DNA of 64,000 nt from Pseudomonas cavernicola (GCF_003596405.1 NZ_QYUR01000002.1:2062501-2126500), one strand, 5' to 3'; positions 9,012 through 18,712 are shown, counted from the stretch's first letter. Numbers and translations: made by a program. Notes: generated by a model from the letters alone, not told the origin.

Positions 9012-11444
9012 CTACTCCTCTCCGTAATTGAACTTACGCAGGGTGTTTGATTCTTCAGCCCTCGCCCTCTCACTGTCTCGCATGGCTTCAAGTTCCGAGA
9101 TGTACTTGATGGCAAAGGTTCGAATGCGATCATCTGGGTCTTGGAGCCAGTCCAGCACCTCAAGGCGCTTCCTTTCGTACGCTTCGGCCATTCCATACTC
9201 TCCTGAGACCACGCCAGTACTCTGAAGAGCGATCTCGACCTCGGTGACGAGCGGACTACCCGACGGCAAACGCTTGATGAGCTCCCTTGCGACTGGATGA
9301 GTGAACGTCTCTCCGTTGTAAGCACGCAGGACACCGGCCACGAACTCCAGCTCTGTATCGCCGCCCTCGCGAATCAATCGCACCAGTGCTCCCTGATAGG
9401 TTTCTGAGAACTGCGGGAAGATGGCTTGGAGGAGCTTTGCGCCCCTGAACTCAAAGAGTGAGGAGTCCTTGCGATAGCAGTCCAAAACCTTCTGAGCCAC
9501 CACTTGGGGGGCCCTAGACAGCGGATCTTGAAGCGTATGGAACTGGAAGGGCAGTTCCTCGTACTCCAACCCTTCCTTCTCGGCTAGCGCTGCGGCGTAC
9601 TCGTCAGGTTCGTACAGCCGTGCGCAGAGGAACTCCACGACATCGAGCGGCTCGCGCTCCGCAATTACGGCCAGCACGTCCTCGGCTTGATAGTCGATTT
9701 GAGGAAGGAAGTGCAGATTCTTCAACACTTCACGGCGTTCCTCTGGCGAGAGTTCCGCGACTATGTCCTTTGTTTCTTCCCGGAACCAGATCTCCCTAAC
9801 CCAGTTCGCATCTTTAAGCTCGGTAAGATGAGACAAAGCGCGCAAGAAGAGTGCCTTCAACTCGCCGCGGACTTCGTCCGTTGCAGACCTGGCAATGGCA
9901 ACGGAAGCGACCTGGCGAAGGACAAAGGCATCCTTGAGCTCAGTCGCCTTGTCGAGCAGCTGACCCAGAAGTCCAACATCGACATGCTTAGTCGACAAGA
10001 AAAGCTTGGAACACGCGTAGAGGAAATCCGTCTCTTCTGGGCGCGCCTCCTGCACCCATCTCTGTATGAGCGACAGCAGTTCATCACGCTTCTCGCTATC
10101 CCAAAGGCCACGAAGAATCGGTATCAGGAACTTCGACAGCTGGTCGGCATCCTTGAGGAGCAGGTCTAGTGCGAAGGCCGGGTATGAACCCGCCACCTCC
10201 GCGAGGAACTCGTAGAAGACTGGAAAGGTCGCCATGTCGTTGGACTCAGTCTTGGCGAAAGCAAGGATCCTGCGACGCCATACGTCGAAGCCCTCATCTG
10301 TTATCCGAGACGCAATGACACGCGCCGCCTTCACTCTGGAGTCTTGGGACCCAAGTGCGAAGGACTCGTCACGCTTGGACTTCGACCAATCTCCGAAGAC
10401 GCCCTCGAATCCTACGAGCGTCTTGTAGATTGCATACTCTTCGTTGGCGTCAATGACGGTCTTCACCTCAAGCGCTGCTGACCTCACATTCTCAGATGGA
10501 CTGTGATAGTGAATCCAGTAGCTGTCGTGTTCGAGCTTCTGAACTATCTGAAGGTCTTCATCTTTGACAATGCGAGCAAAGAAGGCCAGCACCTCCTGCG
10601 CATTCGCGGAGATCATGTCCGCATAGGCCCCGTCCACAGTTCCCATATTCTGAGTGCGTGCGGCAGCGTTCAGCGCCCTGATGATGGATAGCTTCTGCGA
10701 CTTGGTCTCAAAAAGGCCGTAGAGCTTCTTCAGGAGGGCAATGCTCCTTTGTCGGACGGACAAGACGCCTCCATCCGCTGGCGTCGCGGCCCGAGACAGA
10801 GTCACCGCGGTCGACGACCACCTGGCGGACTCCATCGACGTCGACAGCAATCCCTCCAAGAGAGTGAGCACCCCTCGGAAGTAGGTCTTCAGCTCCTCGT
10901 CACTCTTCTTCTCCAGGGTGTCAATGACCAACAGCTGGGGTGTTGCTCCAATCCCCCGGCCTGACTCGGTCCCCTGACCGTAGTAGACCGACAGGTTGTA
11001 TTTCGCCAGGTCGCTCAATGCCGACGTGGCTTCTTTGCGCACGGACTCCTCGGCATGCGTCGAGGCCCAGAGCAAGGTGTCGACGATAGCAGGCGTCTCC
11101 AGGTAGCGCAGCCCGGACAGCACTTCAATGCCTTTGGACATCAGCGTGAATGCGTTGCGGTACTTCGACAACGTCTCGGCCAGATTTCCATACTCACCAG
11201 AGTGCACAATGCGCCTGTCCCCGACCGAGCGAATGAAGCTGTCTATGACAGCGACTGCTTCCTTGCTCCGCCGAAATCCCACCGCAGCCAGCACCTCGAT
11301 GCTGAACTCCAGGGCTTCGTACTCATTTCCCTCTGCCAGATTCGAGAATGCCTGCTCGCACGCGCGGCCGATGGCCTCGTCAGCAGCAGGCGTGCTTGAT
11401 TGGGCTAGTCGCCCTAAGACTTTGATGCGGGTTGCGGAATCCAC
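9012..11444 (-). CDS. Large HEAT-repeat-like alpha-solenoid protein
   Basis: An 810-residue protein made almost entirely of predicted helices in repeating pairs (VDTLLWASTHAEESVRKEAT, DDRIRTFAIKYISELEAM), consistent with HEAT/ARM repeats. There is no signal peptide, membrane helix or nucleotide-binding motif, so it is probably a cytoplasmic scaffold or sensor. Its start lies four bases past the stop of the PIN-domain gene on the same strand, so the two are very likely co-translated. I know no named system with exactly this pair. A defence or stress role is inferred from the nuclease partner and the accessory-island setting. Confidence 0.7.
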   Translation of the reverse strand: MDSATRIKVLGRLAQSSTPAADEAIGRACEQAFSNLAEGNEYEALEFSIEVLAAVGFRRSKEAVAVIDSFIRSVGDRRIVHSGEYGNLAETLSKYRNAFTLMSKGIEVLSGLRYLETPAIVDTLLWASTHAEESVRKEATSALSDLAKYNLSVYYGQGTESGRGIGATPQLLVIDTLEKKSDEELKTYFRGVLTLLEGLLSTSMESARWSSTAVTLSRAATPADGGVLSVRQRSIALLKKLYGLFETKSQKLSIIRALNAAARTQNMGTVDGAYADMISANAQEVLAFFARIVKDEDLQIVQKLEHDSYWIHYHSPSENVRSAALEVKTVIDANEEYAIYKTLVGFEGVFGDWSKSKRDESFALGSQDSRVKAARVIASRITDEGFDVWRRRILAFAKTESNDMATFPVFYEFLAEVAGSYPAFALDLLLKDADQLSKFLIPILRGLWDSEKRDELLSLIQRWVQEARPEETDFLYACSKLFLSTKHVDVGLLGQLLDKATELKDAFVLRQVASVAIARSATDEVRGELKALFLRALSHLTELKDANWVREIWFREETKDIVAELSPEERREVLKNLHFLPQIDYQAEDVLAVIAEREPLDVVEFLCARLYEPDEYAAALAEKEGLEYEELPFQFHTLQDPLSRAPQVVAQKVLDCYRKDSSLFEFRGAKLLQAIFPQFSETYQGALVRLIREGGDTELEFVAGVLRAYNGETFTHPVARELIKRLPSGSPLVTEVEIALQSTGVVSGEYGMAEAYERKRLEVLDWLQDPDDRIRTFAIKYISELEAMRDSERARAEESNTLRKFNYGEE

Positions 11445-11448
11445 TTCG

Positions 11449-12516
11449 TCAGTCCCCCAGCCCAGTGAGCTTGATCATCTCAGGCTCTACCAGCTGTGCT
11501 GCCATATCGGCCTGGTGCCCCTGCACAGCGAGATAGTTGTGGCCGGTATCTCTTATCGATCCAGCCAGAGCCAAGCGCTCAAGCGCATTCCTTGCTGCCG
11601 CCTCTGTTGCGACGCCCGATTGCACGAGCAAGCCAATGACGGTCTGCTTTTCCGTGCGCCCCAGATAGCTGACGAACCCTAGCGCCTTGACGTCGAGTAG
11701 CTCAAAAGGCTTCATTTGTGCCGCTAGCAGCGCCTCGAGCTCGCCGTCCGCGACGACCACGGGCTGAGGGGCGTCCTCAGCGGGATCCTTCGGCAGCACA
11801 GGTGCAACCCGCTCCGACTGCATGTATGCCTGGATGATCGGATGGTCGTCCACGGGCAGATCGCCGGTAACTGAAGCAGCAATGTCAGCAAATCGTTCCT
11901 TCAGCGCGTCGACCAGCGGCATCAATGTCGGGTTCTTTGTGGAGCTATATGCCGTCAGCAACAGGCCCTTGTCTTTAGCTTCCTTCTCGAGATTGGGGGC
12001 GAGAACCTGTCCATCGAAGAATGCCGCCTCGTCACGAGAAAGCAACATCACCTCGGACCCTTCCGCCAGGGTGAGCAGGCTCTCCCAGATGAGGCAATCC
12101 TTGTAACCGTGGTCCGTCTTGGAAGTTGGTCGGACGCCATTGATCGAGCGGTCGGCCGCAGCAACTTTGAGCTCTGGGGTTGTCGGTATGGTATGGATGA
12201 CGTCTTCGAGCTGCGCCAAGATATCCAGCGCCTGAGCTTCCCCGAACTGAGTCTTGGGGAGGAGGCCGCTGATGTCATATCCACAGAACGTCTTCAGCTT
12301 GTCCAACTCCTTCGTTGCCTTCTGAAGAGCGTCATTTCCAGCCTGGATGAATTGGTTGATGTATTCCATCCGGAGCACTTCGGGCACCAACAGCTTGGCT
12401 TTTTTGGCGCGCAGCAAGGCGACAAGGAGCGGCCCTCCCTTCTTTCGAAATAGGTGGGCATCGCGAACCGCCGCGTTGGTATCGCACAAGACGTAAAGCT
12501 GTCTGTTATCTGTCAT
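11449..12516 (-). CDS. PIN-domain ribonuclease-like protein (DUF4935/PIN_12 type)
   Basis: A 355-residue protein. The N-terminal half has the acidic residues of a PIN nuclease in order: D12 in LYVLCDTNAAVRDA, E in LLVPEVLRMEY, D in GYKDCLIWESLL and D in VMLLSRDEAAFF. The layout resembles large PIN domains formerly called DUF4935. The C-terminal part (residues about 255-355) is a winged-helix-like segment (VIGLLVQSGVATEAAARNAL, LERLALAGSIRD) that may bind nucleic acid or the partner. It is the first gene of a two-gene operon with the HEAT-repeat protein. PIN proteins usually cleave single-stranded RNA; the trigger here is unknown. Confidence 0.7.
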   Translation of the reverse strand: MTDNRQLYVLCDTNAAVRDAHLFRKKGGPLLVALLRAKKAKLLVPEVLRMEYINQFIQAGNDALQKATKELDKLKTFCGYDISGLLPKTQFGEAQALDILAQLEDVIHTIPTTPELKVAAADRSINGVRPTSKTDHGYKDCLIWESLLTLAEGSEVMLLSRDEAAFFDGQVLAPNLEKEAKDKGLLLTAYSSTKNPTLMPLVDALKERFADIAASVTGDLPVDDHPIIQAYMQSERVAPVLPKDPAEDAPQPVVVADGELEALLAAQMKPFELLDVKALGFVSYLGRTEKQTVIGLLVQSGVATEAAARNALERLALAGSIRDTGHNYLAVQGHQADMAAQLVEPEMIKLTGLGD

Positions 12517-12632
12517 AGCTAACCATCATGCCACAAGCACCAATCTTAGATTCCACTGCACGCTCCCACCTAGGCAATCGCCTTGGTTTGGTCATGCTGA
12601 ATGGCATCCGTGGGCCTGCCCCAAAGCGGACC

Positions 12633-12752
12633 TTGGTGAGTGACCGCTCCTGGCCGTTGGCTGGCTTTCGCGAAAGACAGCTTTGGGTCGACTGCTGCCG
12701 GCCGTGACAGGCCGAAGTCGACCCATAGCGGCCGGCGATGACCGGCAGAAGC
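12633..12752. repeat. Dispersed palindromic repeat, copy 1
   Basis: It contains TTTCGCGAAAG and several nested GCCGGCCGTGACAGGCC- and GTCGAC-like arms. Recognisably related sequence occurs at 31366-31440 (opposite orientation) and 40268-40400. The 362 bp between 12517 and 12878 otherwise hold no gene; the leader of the IS110 element occupies the right end. Confidence 0.5.
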
Positions 12753-12878
12753 AGGCGAGGAGGAGCCGTTTGAAGTAGGGAAAATAAATCTGAGAATCAT
12801 CTGGCCGGCCTCCCCACCTCACGGACGTGGCGCAAAATTCAAGGTGCGAACTTAGTCTTTTGCTGTGAGGAGGCCGTA

Positions 12879-13842
12879 ATGAAATTCTGTGGCATAGACC
12901 TGCATTCGAACAATAGCGTTGTGGTGGTTACCGACGAAACGGACCGGGTGCTGGTCAGTCGGCGCTGCCCCAATGACTTGCCGATAATCATCGGGCTACT
13001 CGAACCGTATCGTGCCGAACTGCTCGGTGTAGTGGTCGAGTCTACTTACAACTGGTATTGGCTGGTCGATGGCCTCAAGGCGGCGGGCTTCGACGTTAGG
13101 CTGGCCAACACCGTGGCGATGAAACGCTACGACGGTTTAAAGCATTCCGATGACAAAGATGATGCGGCTTTCCTGGCACATTTGCTGCGACTCGGAATTT
13201 TGCCGACCGGCTATATTCATCCACCGCAAGAACGAGCGCTGCGAGACTTGGCTCGTAAACGTATTCAGTTAGTACGCAGCAGGACTCAGCACATTCTGGC
13301 CGTCGAAAACATCATGGCGCGCCAGTTTGGCCACCGATTGAGCTGCAATGAAGTCAAAGGGCTGCCAGCCACATCCGTTGACAGGCAGGGCCTGTCAACG
13401 GATGTGGCTCTGGCGATGAAAGCCAATGTAGCCATCATCCAGGCGGTGCAGGCTCAAATTGATTTCCTCGAGGACCGATTGCTTCATGAAGCCAGTCTGC
13501 GCCCAGAGTTTTCCTTGTTAAAAACGATGCCCGGAATTGGCGAAGTTTTGGCAACGGTCATCATGCTGGAAACGGGAGATATTGAGCGCTTTGCCGACGT
13601 TGGCAACTTCGCCTCTTATGCCCGATGCGTAAAGAGTGCGCATTACTCCAACGGTAGCCTTTATCGAAGCCGCTAATTTTGCTCGGCGTTTCAGTGAGGA
13701 CGCCAAACGCTTTTTCGAAGAAAAGAAAGCCAAGACCAATTCCGTGGTCGTCACTAAAGCGCTGGCTCACAAGCTGGCACGAGCGAGCTACCACATCCTG
13801 AGGGAGAAACAGCCTTTCGATGCCAAACGCTGTTTCCCCTGA
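12879..13842 (+). pseudogene. IS110-family transposase, inactivated by internal deletion
   Basis: The N-terminal part has the DEDD RuvC-like domain of IS110 recombinases (GIDLHSNN, then DKDDAAFLAHLLRLG) followed by a long helix. The second domain (LLKTMPGIGEVLATVIMLETGDI) runs to SAHYSNG at about 13653 and then goes out of frame. The remainder (AFIEAANFARRFSEDAKRFF to DAKRCFP, stop 13840) is in another frame. Relatives have about 16 extra residues (KKKG...NGNKYLAW) at the join, so a short deletion, perhaps between two AACGG copies, removed them and broke the frame. The catalytic serine region is disrupted. AGGAGG precedes the start. Confidence 0.8.
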
Positions 13843-14230
13843 AGGGCGAGTCAAGGTGATGGCCGGTCAACCAAAAAGGGACTGGGCGTGAACCATAAAA
13901 TCTGAGTGGCGGCCGGCCGTCACCGCCTGAGTGTGTTGTAACCGGGTCGTCTGCCAAGTGAGCCCGTTGGGACTGGACGTGTGTTTTGCACGAGCCACAG
14001 TTCTGTAACACGTTTTGGACACATTGGCGGCACCAACGTTTCTCTGGGGCAGCTGACTGCCAGGGCGGTGCTGGAGGTATCGTTACCGCTTGATCCAAAT
14101 GGGTGTCAGGCACGACTCGGTCGTAGCCAATGATGAGGAAACGGGTTCGACGGGTTCAACCAGGCAGGTTGCGATAGAGGAGAAACCCTGCAGTAAGAAC
14201 TGCAGGGCGAGTAGGCTTTTAGCCTTGACT
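13843..14230 (+). other. IS110-element 3' non-coding region, possible bridge-RNA segment
   Basis: There are 388 bp without a gene after the IS110-type recombinase. IS110/IS1111 elements carry a structured guide (bridge) RNA in a non-coding end, downstream of the gene in the IS1111 group. This stretch has short inverted repeats, including a perfect 8-bp hairpin CCCTGCAG / CTGCAGGG at 14186-14207. The RNA is inference; no loop could be matched to a target or donor. Confidence 0.35.
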
Positions 14231-14530
14231 TGAGACCGGCTAATGGGTGTCCCCTTTTCCTGCCCCCTTTTCCGCAGATGCCGACTCTGTGCAGAAATTC
14301 AGGGGTGAGGATACATTCATATCACTATTCCCATGGTCCAAAGGCTCTTGTAGTTTTTAAACATCTGTTCTTCGCAACTAAGCTCGCATTCTCACCGCTT
14401 GACAGCTGCGGGAATGAGCCCAATTCCTTGAAGTATTCGATACCATGTGCCACACATTCACCGTAGCTAACTTTAACAATACCTTTACTTCTTCTAGCTG
14501 CCTCAACTGTCTCGGATCTTTTTATACCAT
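14231..14530. other. Non-coding gap
   Basis: About 300 bp with lower GC than its neighbours. I see no supportable gene, attC site or repeat. It presumably holds the promoter of the small secreted protein that follows. Confidence 0.4.
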
Positions 14531-14536
14531 TTTATC

Positions 14537-14953
14537 TTGGCACTCGGACTCGTGGCTTTGCCAAGCGTGGCCCCCGCAGACGTTCTTGATATACAAATCG
14601 ACAGAAAAGCCACCCTGGTATTAGATGGAGCCCAGGTGTTGGTCACAGGAACTGTCCTTTGTGACGTGCCGCCTGACACCATATTCTCCAACGCAACTAT
14701 CTTTCCAGCAGTTATCCAGACAACCGTAGGCAAAAAGATCGTTAATATATCCTTTGCTCCAGGCACGGATAACTTCCCTTGCTCAGACCCTACAACACCC
14801 ACGCCCTACGCTCTTCTCGTGCCCAGCTCTGGCGTCCCCTTCAAATCAGGCCAAGCAATAGTTGCGATAACGGTTCAGCAGGTTATCTGCAACTCAATTG
14901 AATGCAGTTTTGTTCACAGGAACCTGAACCAGAAAGCCGTGCTGAATCCTTGA
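14537..14953 (+). CDS. Small putative secreted protein, unknown function
   Basis: A protein of about 138 residues counted from a TTG at 14537. The preceding codons in the same frame (LYHFILALGLVALPSVAPAD across the start) look like a signal-peptide core cleaved after APA, so the true start is probably upstream, but only non-standard codons are available back to the stop at 14495. The mature part is beta-rich (ATLVLDGAQVLVTGTVLCD) and contains four cysteines. I do not recognise the family. A bidirectional terminator follows. Confidence 0.5.
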   Translation: MALGLVALPSVAPADVLDIQIDRKATLVLDGAQVLVTGTVLCDVPPDTIFSNATIFPAVIQTTVGKKIVNISFAPGTDNFPCSDPTTPTPYALLVPSSGVPFKSGQAIVAITVQQVICNSIECSFVHRNLNQKAVLNP

Positions 14954-14992
14954 GCAGGAACTCCCCAGGATGATGGCCAATTGAAGCAGCAC

Positions 14993-15015
14993 AAAGCCCG
15001 CCTCGTGCGGGCTTT
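14993..15015. terminator. Bidirectional hairpin terminator
   Basis: Stem AAAGCCCGC / GCGGGCTTT with a 5-base loop, at the convergent end of the small secreted protein gene (rightward) and the nuclease-like gene (leftward). Confidence 0.75.
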
Positions 15016-15027
15016 GTTGTGAGCCGA

Positions 15028-16168
15028 TCAGAACGGCGCCTCCTCTTCCAGTTCCTCCAGGGGCACCAGGCTCCCCTCGCCTACCTGGTGGTCGCCATCG
15101 CTCGCCAGGTGCCAATTCAACGTCACCGTGCCGTCGTCGTTGAAGGTCTGCTGCAGCGCCTGGTTCGGCTCGAAAACCCGCAACGTTCCAAATGCGGTCT
15201 TGCCCACTTTAAAACCAACCTTCGAGGCGCCATCCACGCGCGGCAAACAGCGGAACAAATGCAGGCGGGATGAACAGGCGGTCTTCCGGATTGGGAATGC
15301 GGAAGTAGCTCTGGGGGCGAAGAATCACGTCGTCGTTGCGACTCAAGTCGATGACGGCTCGATTGGGCAACTCACGCCGACCCAAATAGCGCACCTCGAA
15401 AGCCTCAAAGCGGAGCGGATTCGCCGGATTGAAGACACCGCTTCCGTTGGCGCGGGCTTGTCGGACAAAGTCGCGCGCCCGGCGCAACGCCGGGGTCGCC
15501 TGCGCGACCTGATTCGCGGTTCCGGGATCAAGCACCGCGTCAAGCAGTGGCGTGGCGCGGAACGGGTCGATATTGGGCCAAATGATATACGGCAGGGCCG
15601 CTCCGTTTTCGAGCATCCGCTCGTTGTAGGAAAGCGGCCGCGGACCAGGGTTGTTGGGGTTGGGCTGGTTCCGATTAATGAAGGCAAGGAACCGGCCGTA
15701 GGCATCGAACACCTCGAATGAGAAGGCGAGGAAGAACGCGAACGTATCCAGGTTCTGTCCCAGAGCGGTGATGTCGGACTGGACCAGTGCGATCAGTGCC
15801 TGCTCGGCGTTGTCGCCGTGCAAGCGATGGTTGCTTGCGGCCCCGGCGCCGATGCGGGTGCGCAGGTGATCCGCGAGCGGCGTCTCGAGCGGGAACGTCC
15901 CGAATTGGGGGAGAAACGGATCCGTGAGATAGGTCTCCCACTCCGCCGAATCGAGACGCCGAGCGCCGGCCGCGCCAGGCACTTGGAACGACTTCTCGGG
16001 CGTATCGATCCCGAGAAAACGGACCGAGCCGCTGCCGGCAACATGAACGCCGACCGTATCACCGTCGGGGATGGCAGCGTTGAGCGATTGCGGCTGGCCG
16101 TTGGCATCGCGCCGAATGGACGTGACGGCGCGCGGCAGGCCGCCTACCGTGAAAAAGGCATCGGCCAT
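15028..16168 (-). pseudogene. Thermonuclease (SNase)-like protein, probable frameshift near the 3' end
   Basis: The frame from the ATG at 16168 gives 319 residues to a stop at 15209. DGDTVGVHVAGSGSVRFLGI followed by DTPEK is the staphylococcal-nuclease-like core (calcium and catalytic region). Just before the stop, a second frame (15258 to 15028) takes over with good codon usage (VDGASKVGFKVGKTAF, ending LEELEEEAPF); it has no proper start, so one base was probably gained between 15210 and 15258. No signal peptide is visible. The start lies two bases past the stop of the GMC oxidoreductase gene, making it the third gene of that operon. If the frame is genuine, the product simply ends ARGWRLEGWF. 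Confidence 0.55.
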
Positions 16169-16169
16169 C

Positions 16170-17846
16170 TCAAGCCTCCCCTTGCATCTGGCGATGAATA
16201 GCCGCGGCCGTACGCAAGGTCAGTGCGGCGATGGTCATCGTGGGATTCGCCGTGGCACTGGTTGTGAACACGCTTGAGCCGACAATCCACAAGTTGGGAA
16301 CGTCATGGGCGCGACCCCAGCGATCAACCACCGAGTCTTTGGGGTCGTCTCCCATGATGGTCGTGCCCATGATGTGGGCCGCCGTGTTCCAGTTCATGCG
16401 ACCGGTCTGAGGGTTGATGAGCGGCTTGTCGCTGGGACTAATGGTCGCCCCCATTAGGCCGAAAAGCTCCGTCGCCGTCTCCAGGCCCTCACGCAAGCCG
16501 CCCCGGGCATAGTCTCCGACGTCGAAGGTGAAGCGCGGGCGCGGCAGTCCCAGCGCGTCAGTCTTGTCGGAAAGCTCGATACGGTTGGTCGACTCCGGCA
16601 GCATTTCCGTGGAGAAGCTCAACCGCAGCATTTTCGGGATGCGCTCGGCGATCGCCGCCGGAAGCGCGGAGCTGTACTTCCCTTCCTTGAGCAACCCGTC
16701 GATGACCGTCGCCGGCGACCCAGTCCGTCCCCACCCGTCATTGCCGACGGTCATTCGGAACGCGCTGCGCTGGGCACGACAGGGCCCGTCGCGGAAGTCT
16801 TCGATGCTGGCAATGCTCTGCGGTCCCCGGAACGGGTAGAGCGGCTCCGGGAAGATGGCGATCAGCTCGAACTGCACGTGGTCCATCAGGTTGCGGCCCA
16901 CCTGTCCGCTCGAATTGGCCAAGCCGCCCGAATTAAGCAGGATCTTGGGAGTTTCAATGGCATGCGCCGCGAGCACCACCACCGCGCCTTGGACGCACCG
17001 CGGTTGAGGATTGTCGTCCGCCGTCCAATCGATGAAGTGGACTTTGCTCACTCGTCCGTCCTTGCCTTTTTCGAGGCGAGAGACCACGGCGCGAGTCCGC
17101 AACTCGACTCCGGGGAGCTGGAGCGCGCGGCGCAGATGCACGGTCGCATCGTACTTAGCTTGGATCGGGCAAAGGGGAATGCAGTTGGAGTGACCCTCGC
17201 ACGCTGGCCGGTTATCGAAGGCGCGCGTGTTGCGCGCCTGGGGAGTAGTCACGACATGCACGACCTTCCCGCGCACCGACTTGCCGTGAACGCGCCGTTT
17301 GACCTGTTGGTCGCTATAGGAGAGTGGGATGCCCAGCATCGGAAAGGCTTGGCTGCGGTAGCCGCCGTGGAGCCCGTCCCACTCCTCGTGGTTGCCGGAA
17401 ACGCCGAGTTCCCACTCGGCCTGGCAGTACCAGGGTTCGAGTTCGTTGTAGTCGAGCGGCCAATCCCGCCCATGTTTCCGCGCCACGACCAGGTGCTGCC
17501 CCACCATGCGGTTGTAGCTCGCCTTGAACGGATCACCGTTGAAGTCAGGCGCGTAGTCGTAGTAGTTGTTCGGGTCGTTCTTTTGTTCGGCCAACTCGCA
17601 CTGCGCCTTCTCGGCGGCCGGCGCGTACTTCCGGCTCTCCAGAGCCATGTAGGGAGCGAACATGTCTCCGCGAGCGCCTTGCACGTCCATCGTGTGATGG
17701 AATTCCACCCGCTGGCCGTGAGAGATGCCGTTGTGGCCGGCCTCCAGAATCAGAATCCGGTATTTCCCAGCCTGGGCGAGTTTCCAAGCGGACAGCGCGC
17801 CGGCAACGCCCGAGCCGATCACGATCACGTCGTAGTCGTCTTTCAT
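16170..17846 (-). CDS. GMC-family FAD-dependent oxidoreductase
   Basis: A 558-residue protein. The N-terminal FAD motif is DYDVIVIGSGVAGALSAWKL (GxGxxG). The C-terminal GMC region has AAHIMGTTIMG and NPTMTIAALTLRTAAA, carrying the conserved catalytic histidine region. The family includes the large subunits of membrane sugar and alcohol dehydrogenases, and the gene upstream encodes a matching small subunit, so the pair likely forms a two-subunit dehydrogenase. CPIQAKYDATVHL and DFNGDPFKASYNRMVGQHLV are typical of this branch. No signal peptide is visible, so export may depend on the partner. It lies in a leftward cassette-like block. Confidence 0.85.
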   Translation of the reverse strand: MKDDYDVIVIGSGVAGALSAWKLAQAGKYRILILEAGHNGISHGQRVEFHHTMDVQGARGDMFAPYMALESRKYAPAAEKAQCELAEQKNDPNNYYDYAPDFNGDPFKASYNRMVGQHLVVARKHGRDWPLDYNELEPWYCQAEWELGVSGNHEEWDGLHGGYRSQAFPMLGIPLSYSDQQVKRRVHGKSVRGKVVHVVTTPQARNTRAFDNRPACEGHSNCIPLCPIQAKYDATVHLRRALQLPGVELRTRAVVSRLEKGKDGRVSKVHFIDWTADDNPQPRCVQGAVVVLAAHAIETPKILLNSGGLANSSGQVGRNLMDHVQFELIAIFPEPLYPFRGPQSIASIEDFRDGPCRAQRSAFRMTVGNDGWGRTGSPATVIDGLLKEGKYSSALPAAIAERIPKMLRLSFSTEMLPESTNRIELSDKTDALGLPRPRFTFDVGDYARGGLREGLETATELFGLMGATISPSDKPLINPQTGRMNWNTAAHIMGTTIMGDDPKDSVVDRWGRAHDVPNLWIVGSSVFTTSATANPTMTIAALTLRTAAAIHRQMQGEA

Positions 17847-17870
17847 CAGGGTCTCCTTGATTTGTCTGGG

Positions 17871-18317
17871 TCAGTCCTGTTCCGCGGGCACCCGCGTCCA
17901 GTAGCCGTGCAACTGGGTGGAAAAGCCCAGCGGGTGCGCCCTGATGATGGGCCACACATTGCCTCGCTCGTAGAACCCGCCGTCGATGTGGTGGGCGCCC
18001 GACTTGTCATTGAACTGCGAAAAGTACCAAACGTTCACGATCTGTTTGGCGACGATTTCGTTGTCCTTGAAAGCCTGGGTCGCCCGCAGCGCCGCCAGAA
18101 GCGCGTCATCAACCGGAGACTTCGGATCGGCGGAGGCGAGAGCCTTGTAGACCTGCAGCAGCGCCGGGAACTCCTGGGGGAACGTGCCCTTCAGTCGGCG
18201 GGCATACTCTTCAGCGACTGGGGTATTGAGGGCTCGGTCCTCCGGATCGTTCAGGAGCGGATCGTAGAGGCCCGTCAAGAGAGCGGAAAATTCCATGAAT
18301 GCTTGAGTGTCGTCCAT
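17871..18317 (-). CDS. Small subunit-like protein of a sugar/alcohol dehydrogenase
   Basis: A 148-residue protein just upstream (24-bp gap) of the GMC oxidoreductase. VDDALLAALRATQAFKDNEI and VNVWYFSQFNDKSGAH resemble small subunits of the sorbitol/gluconate dehydrogenase type that escort the GMC subunit. Relatives often begin with a Tat signal; none is seen here, so the start may be lost or the pair is cytoplasmic. It is the first gene after the attC-like site at 18401-18476, in the cassette reading direction. Confidence 0.65.
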   Translation of the reverse strand: MDDTQAFMEFSALLTGLYDPLLNDPEDRALNTPVAEEYARRLKGTFPQEFPALLQVYKALASADPKSPVDDALLAALRATQAFKDNEIVAKQIVNVWYFSQFNDKSGAHHIDGGFYERGNVWPIIRAHPLGFSTQLHGYWTRVPAEQD

Positions 18318-18400
18318 AGTACCTCCACTAGGTGAACGCTGTTCTCAGTACCTGGGGGCCTTCGCTCGATATCGCGGATCATTCCTCGGTAACCAATACC

Positions 18401-18476
18401 GCCGAACGTTTAGGTTAAGGGGCCGCGGAACGCGGTCCCAGTGAGCGAAGCGAACGGTTTGAACCGTTTGTTAGGC
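18401..18476 (-). repeat. attC-like recombination site, array 1
   Basis: A 76-bp site bounded by GCCGAAC (imperfect R'') and GTTAGGC (R', 18470-18476). Its centre contains GTGAGCGAAGCGAACGG, also present in the attC at 37307-37378, so both belong to one Pseudomonas-type family. Confidence 0.7.
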
Positions 18477-18688
18477 CGCGCCGCGGATTCAAGCCGGACG
18501 CAAAAAGCTGGACGACTTGGCGATGCTGGATTTGTGGGCTTGAGCATACGCGTGCCGAGTTCAGGGTTGAAGCGGGTGCATGCGGTATGTCGGCGAGAGC
18601 CAAGCAGATGGTGCGGGTTGGATTCTTCCAGGCGACTTGAAGTGCCAGAATGAAAGCAGATTTTGTGATTGCCTTGCGTAACTTCCAT
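18410..18688 (-). CDS. Possible small cassette ORF
   Basis: The only content of the 236-bp cassette between the attC sites at 18401 and 18713 is a leftward reading frame of about 92 codons (MEVTQGNHKICFHSGTSSRL at its start). Its last 25 or so residues are translated from the attC itself, a usual sign of a non-conserved frame. An overlapping frame of equal length starts at 18696. Either may be non-coding. Confidence 0.2.
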   Translation of the reverse strand: MEVTQGNHKICFHSGTSSRLEESNPHHLLGSRRHTACTRFNPELGTRMLKPTNPASPSRPAFCVRLESAARPNKRFKPFASLTGTAFRGPLT

Positions 18689-18712
18689 GTGCGCACCTTA
18701 TTTGCTTTTACC

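Noticed and set aside
16878..18335. A 485-codon rightward open frame
   Set aside because: Antisense to the GMC and small-subunit genes, which carry clear motifs.
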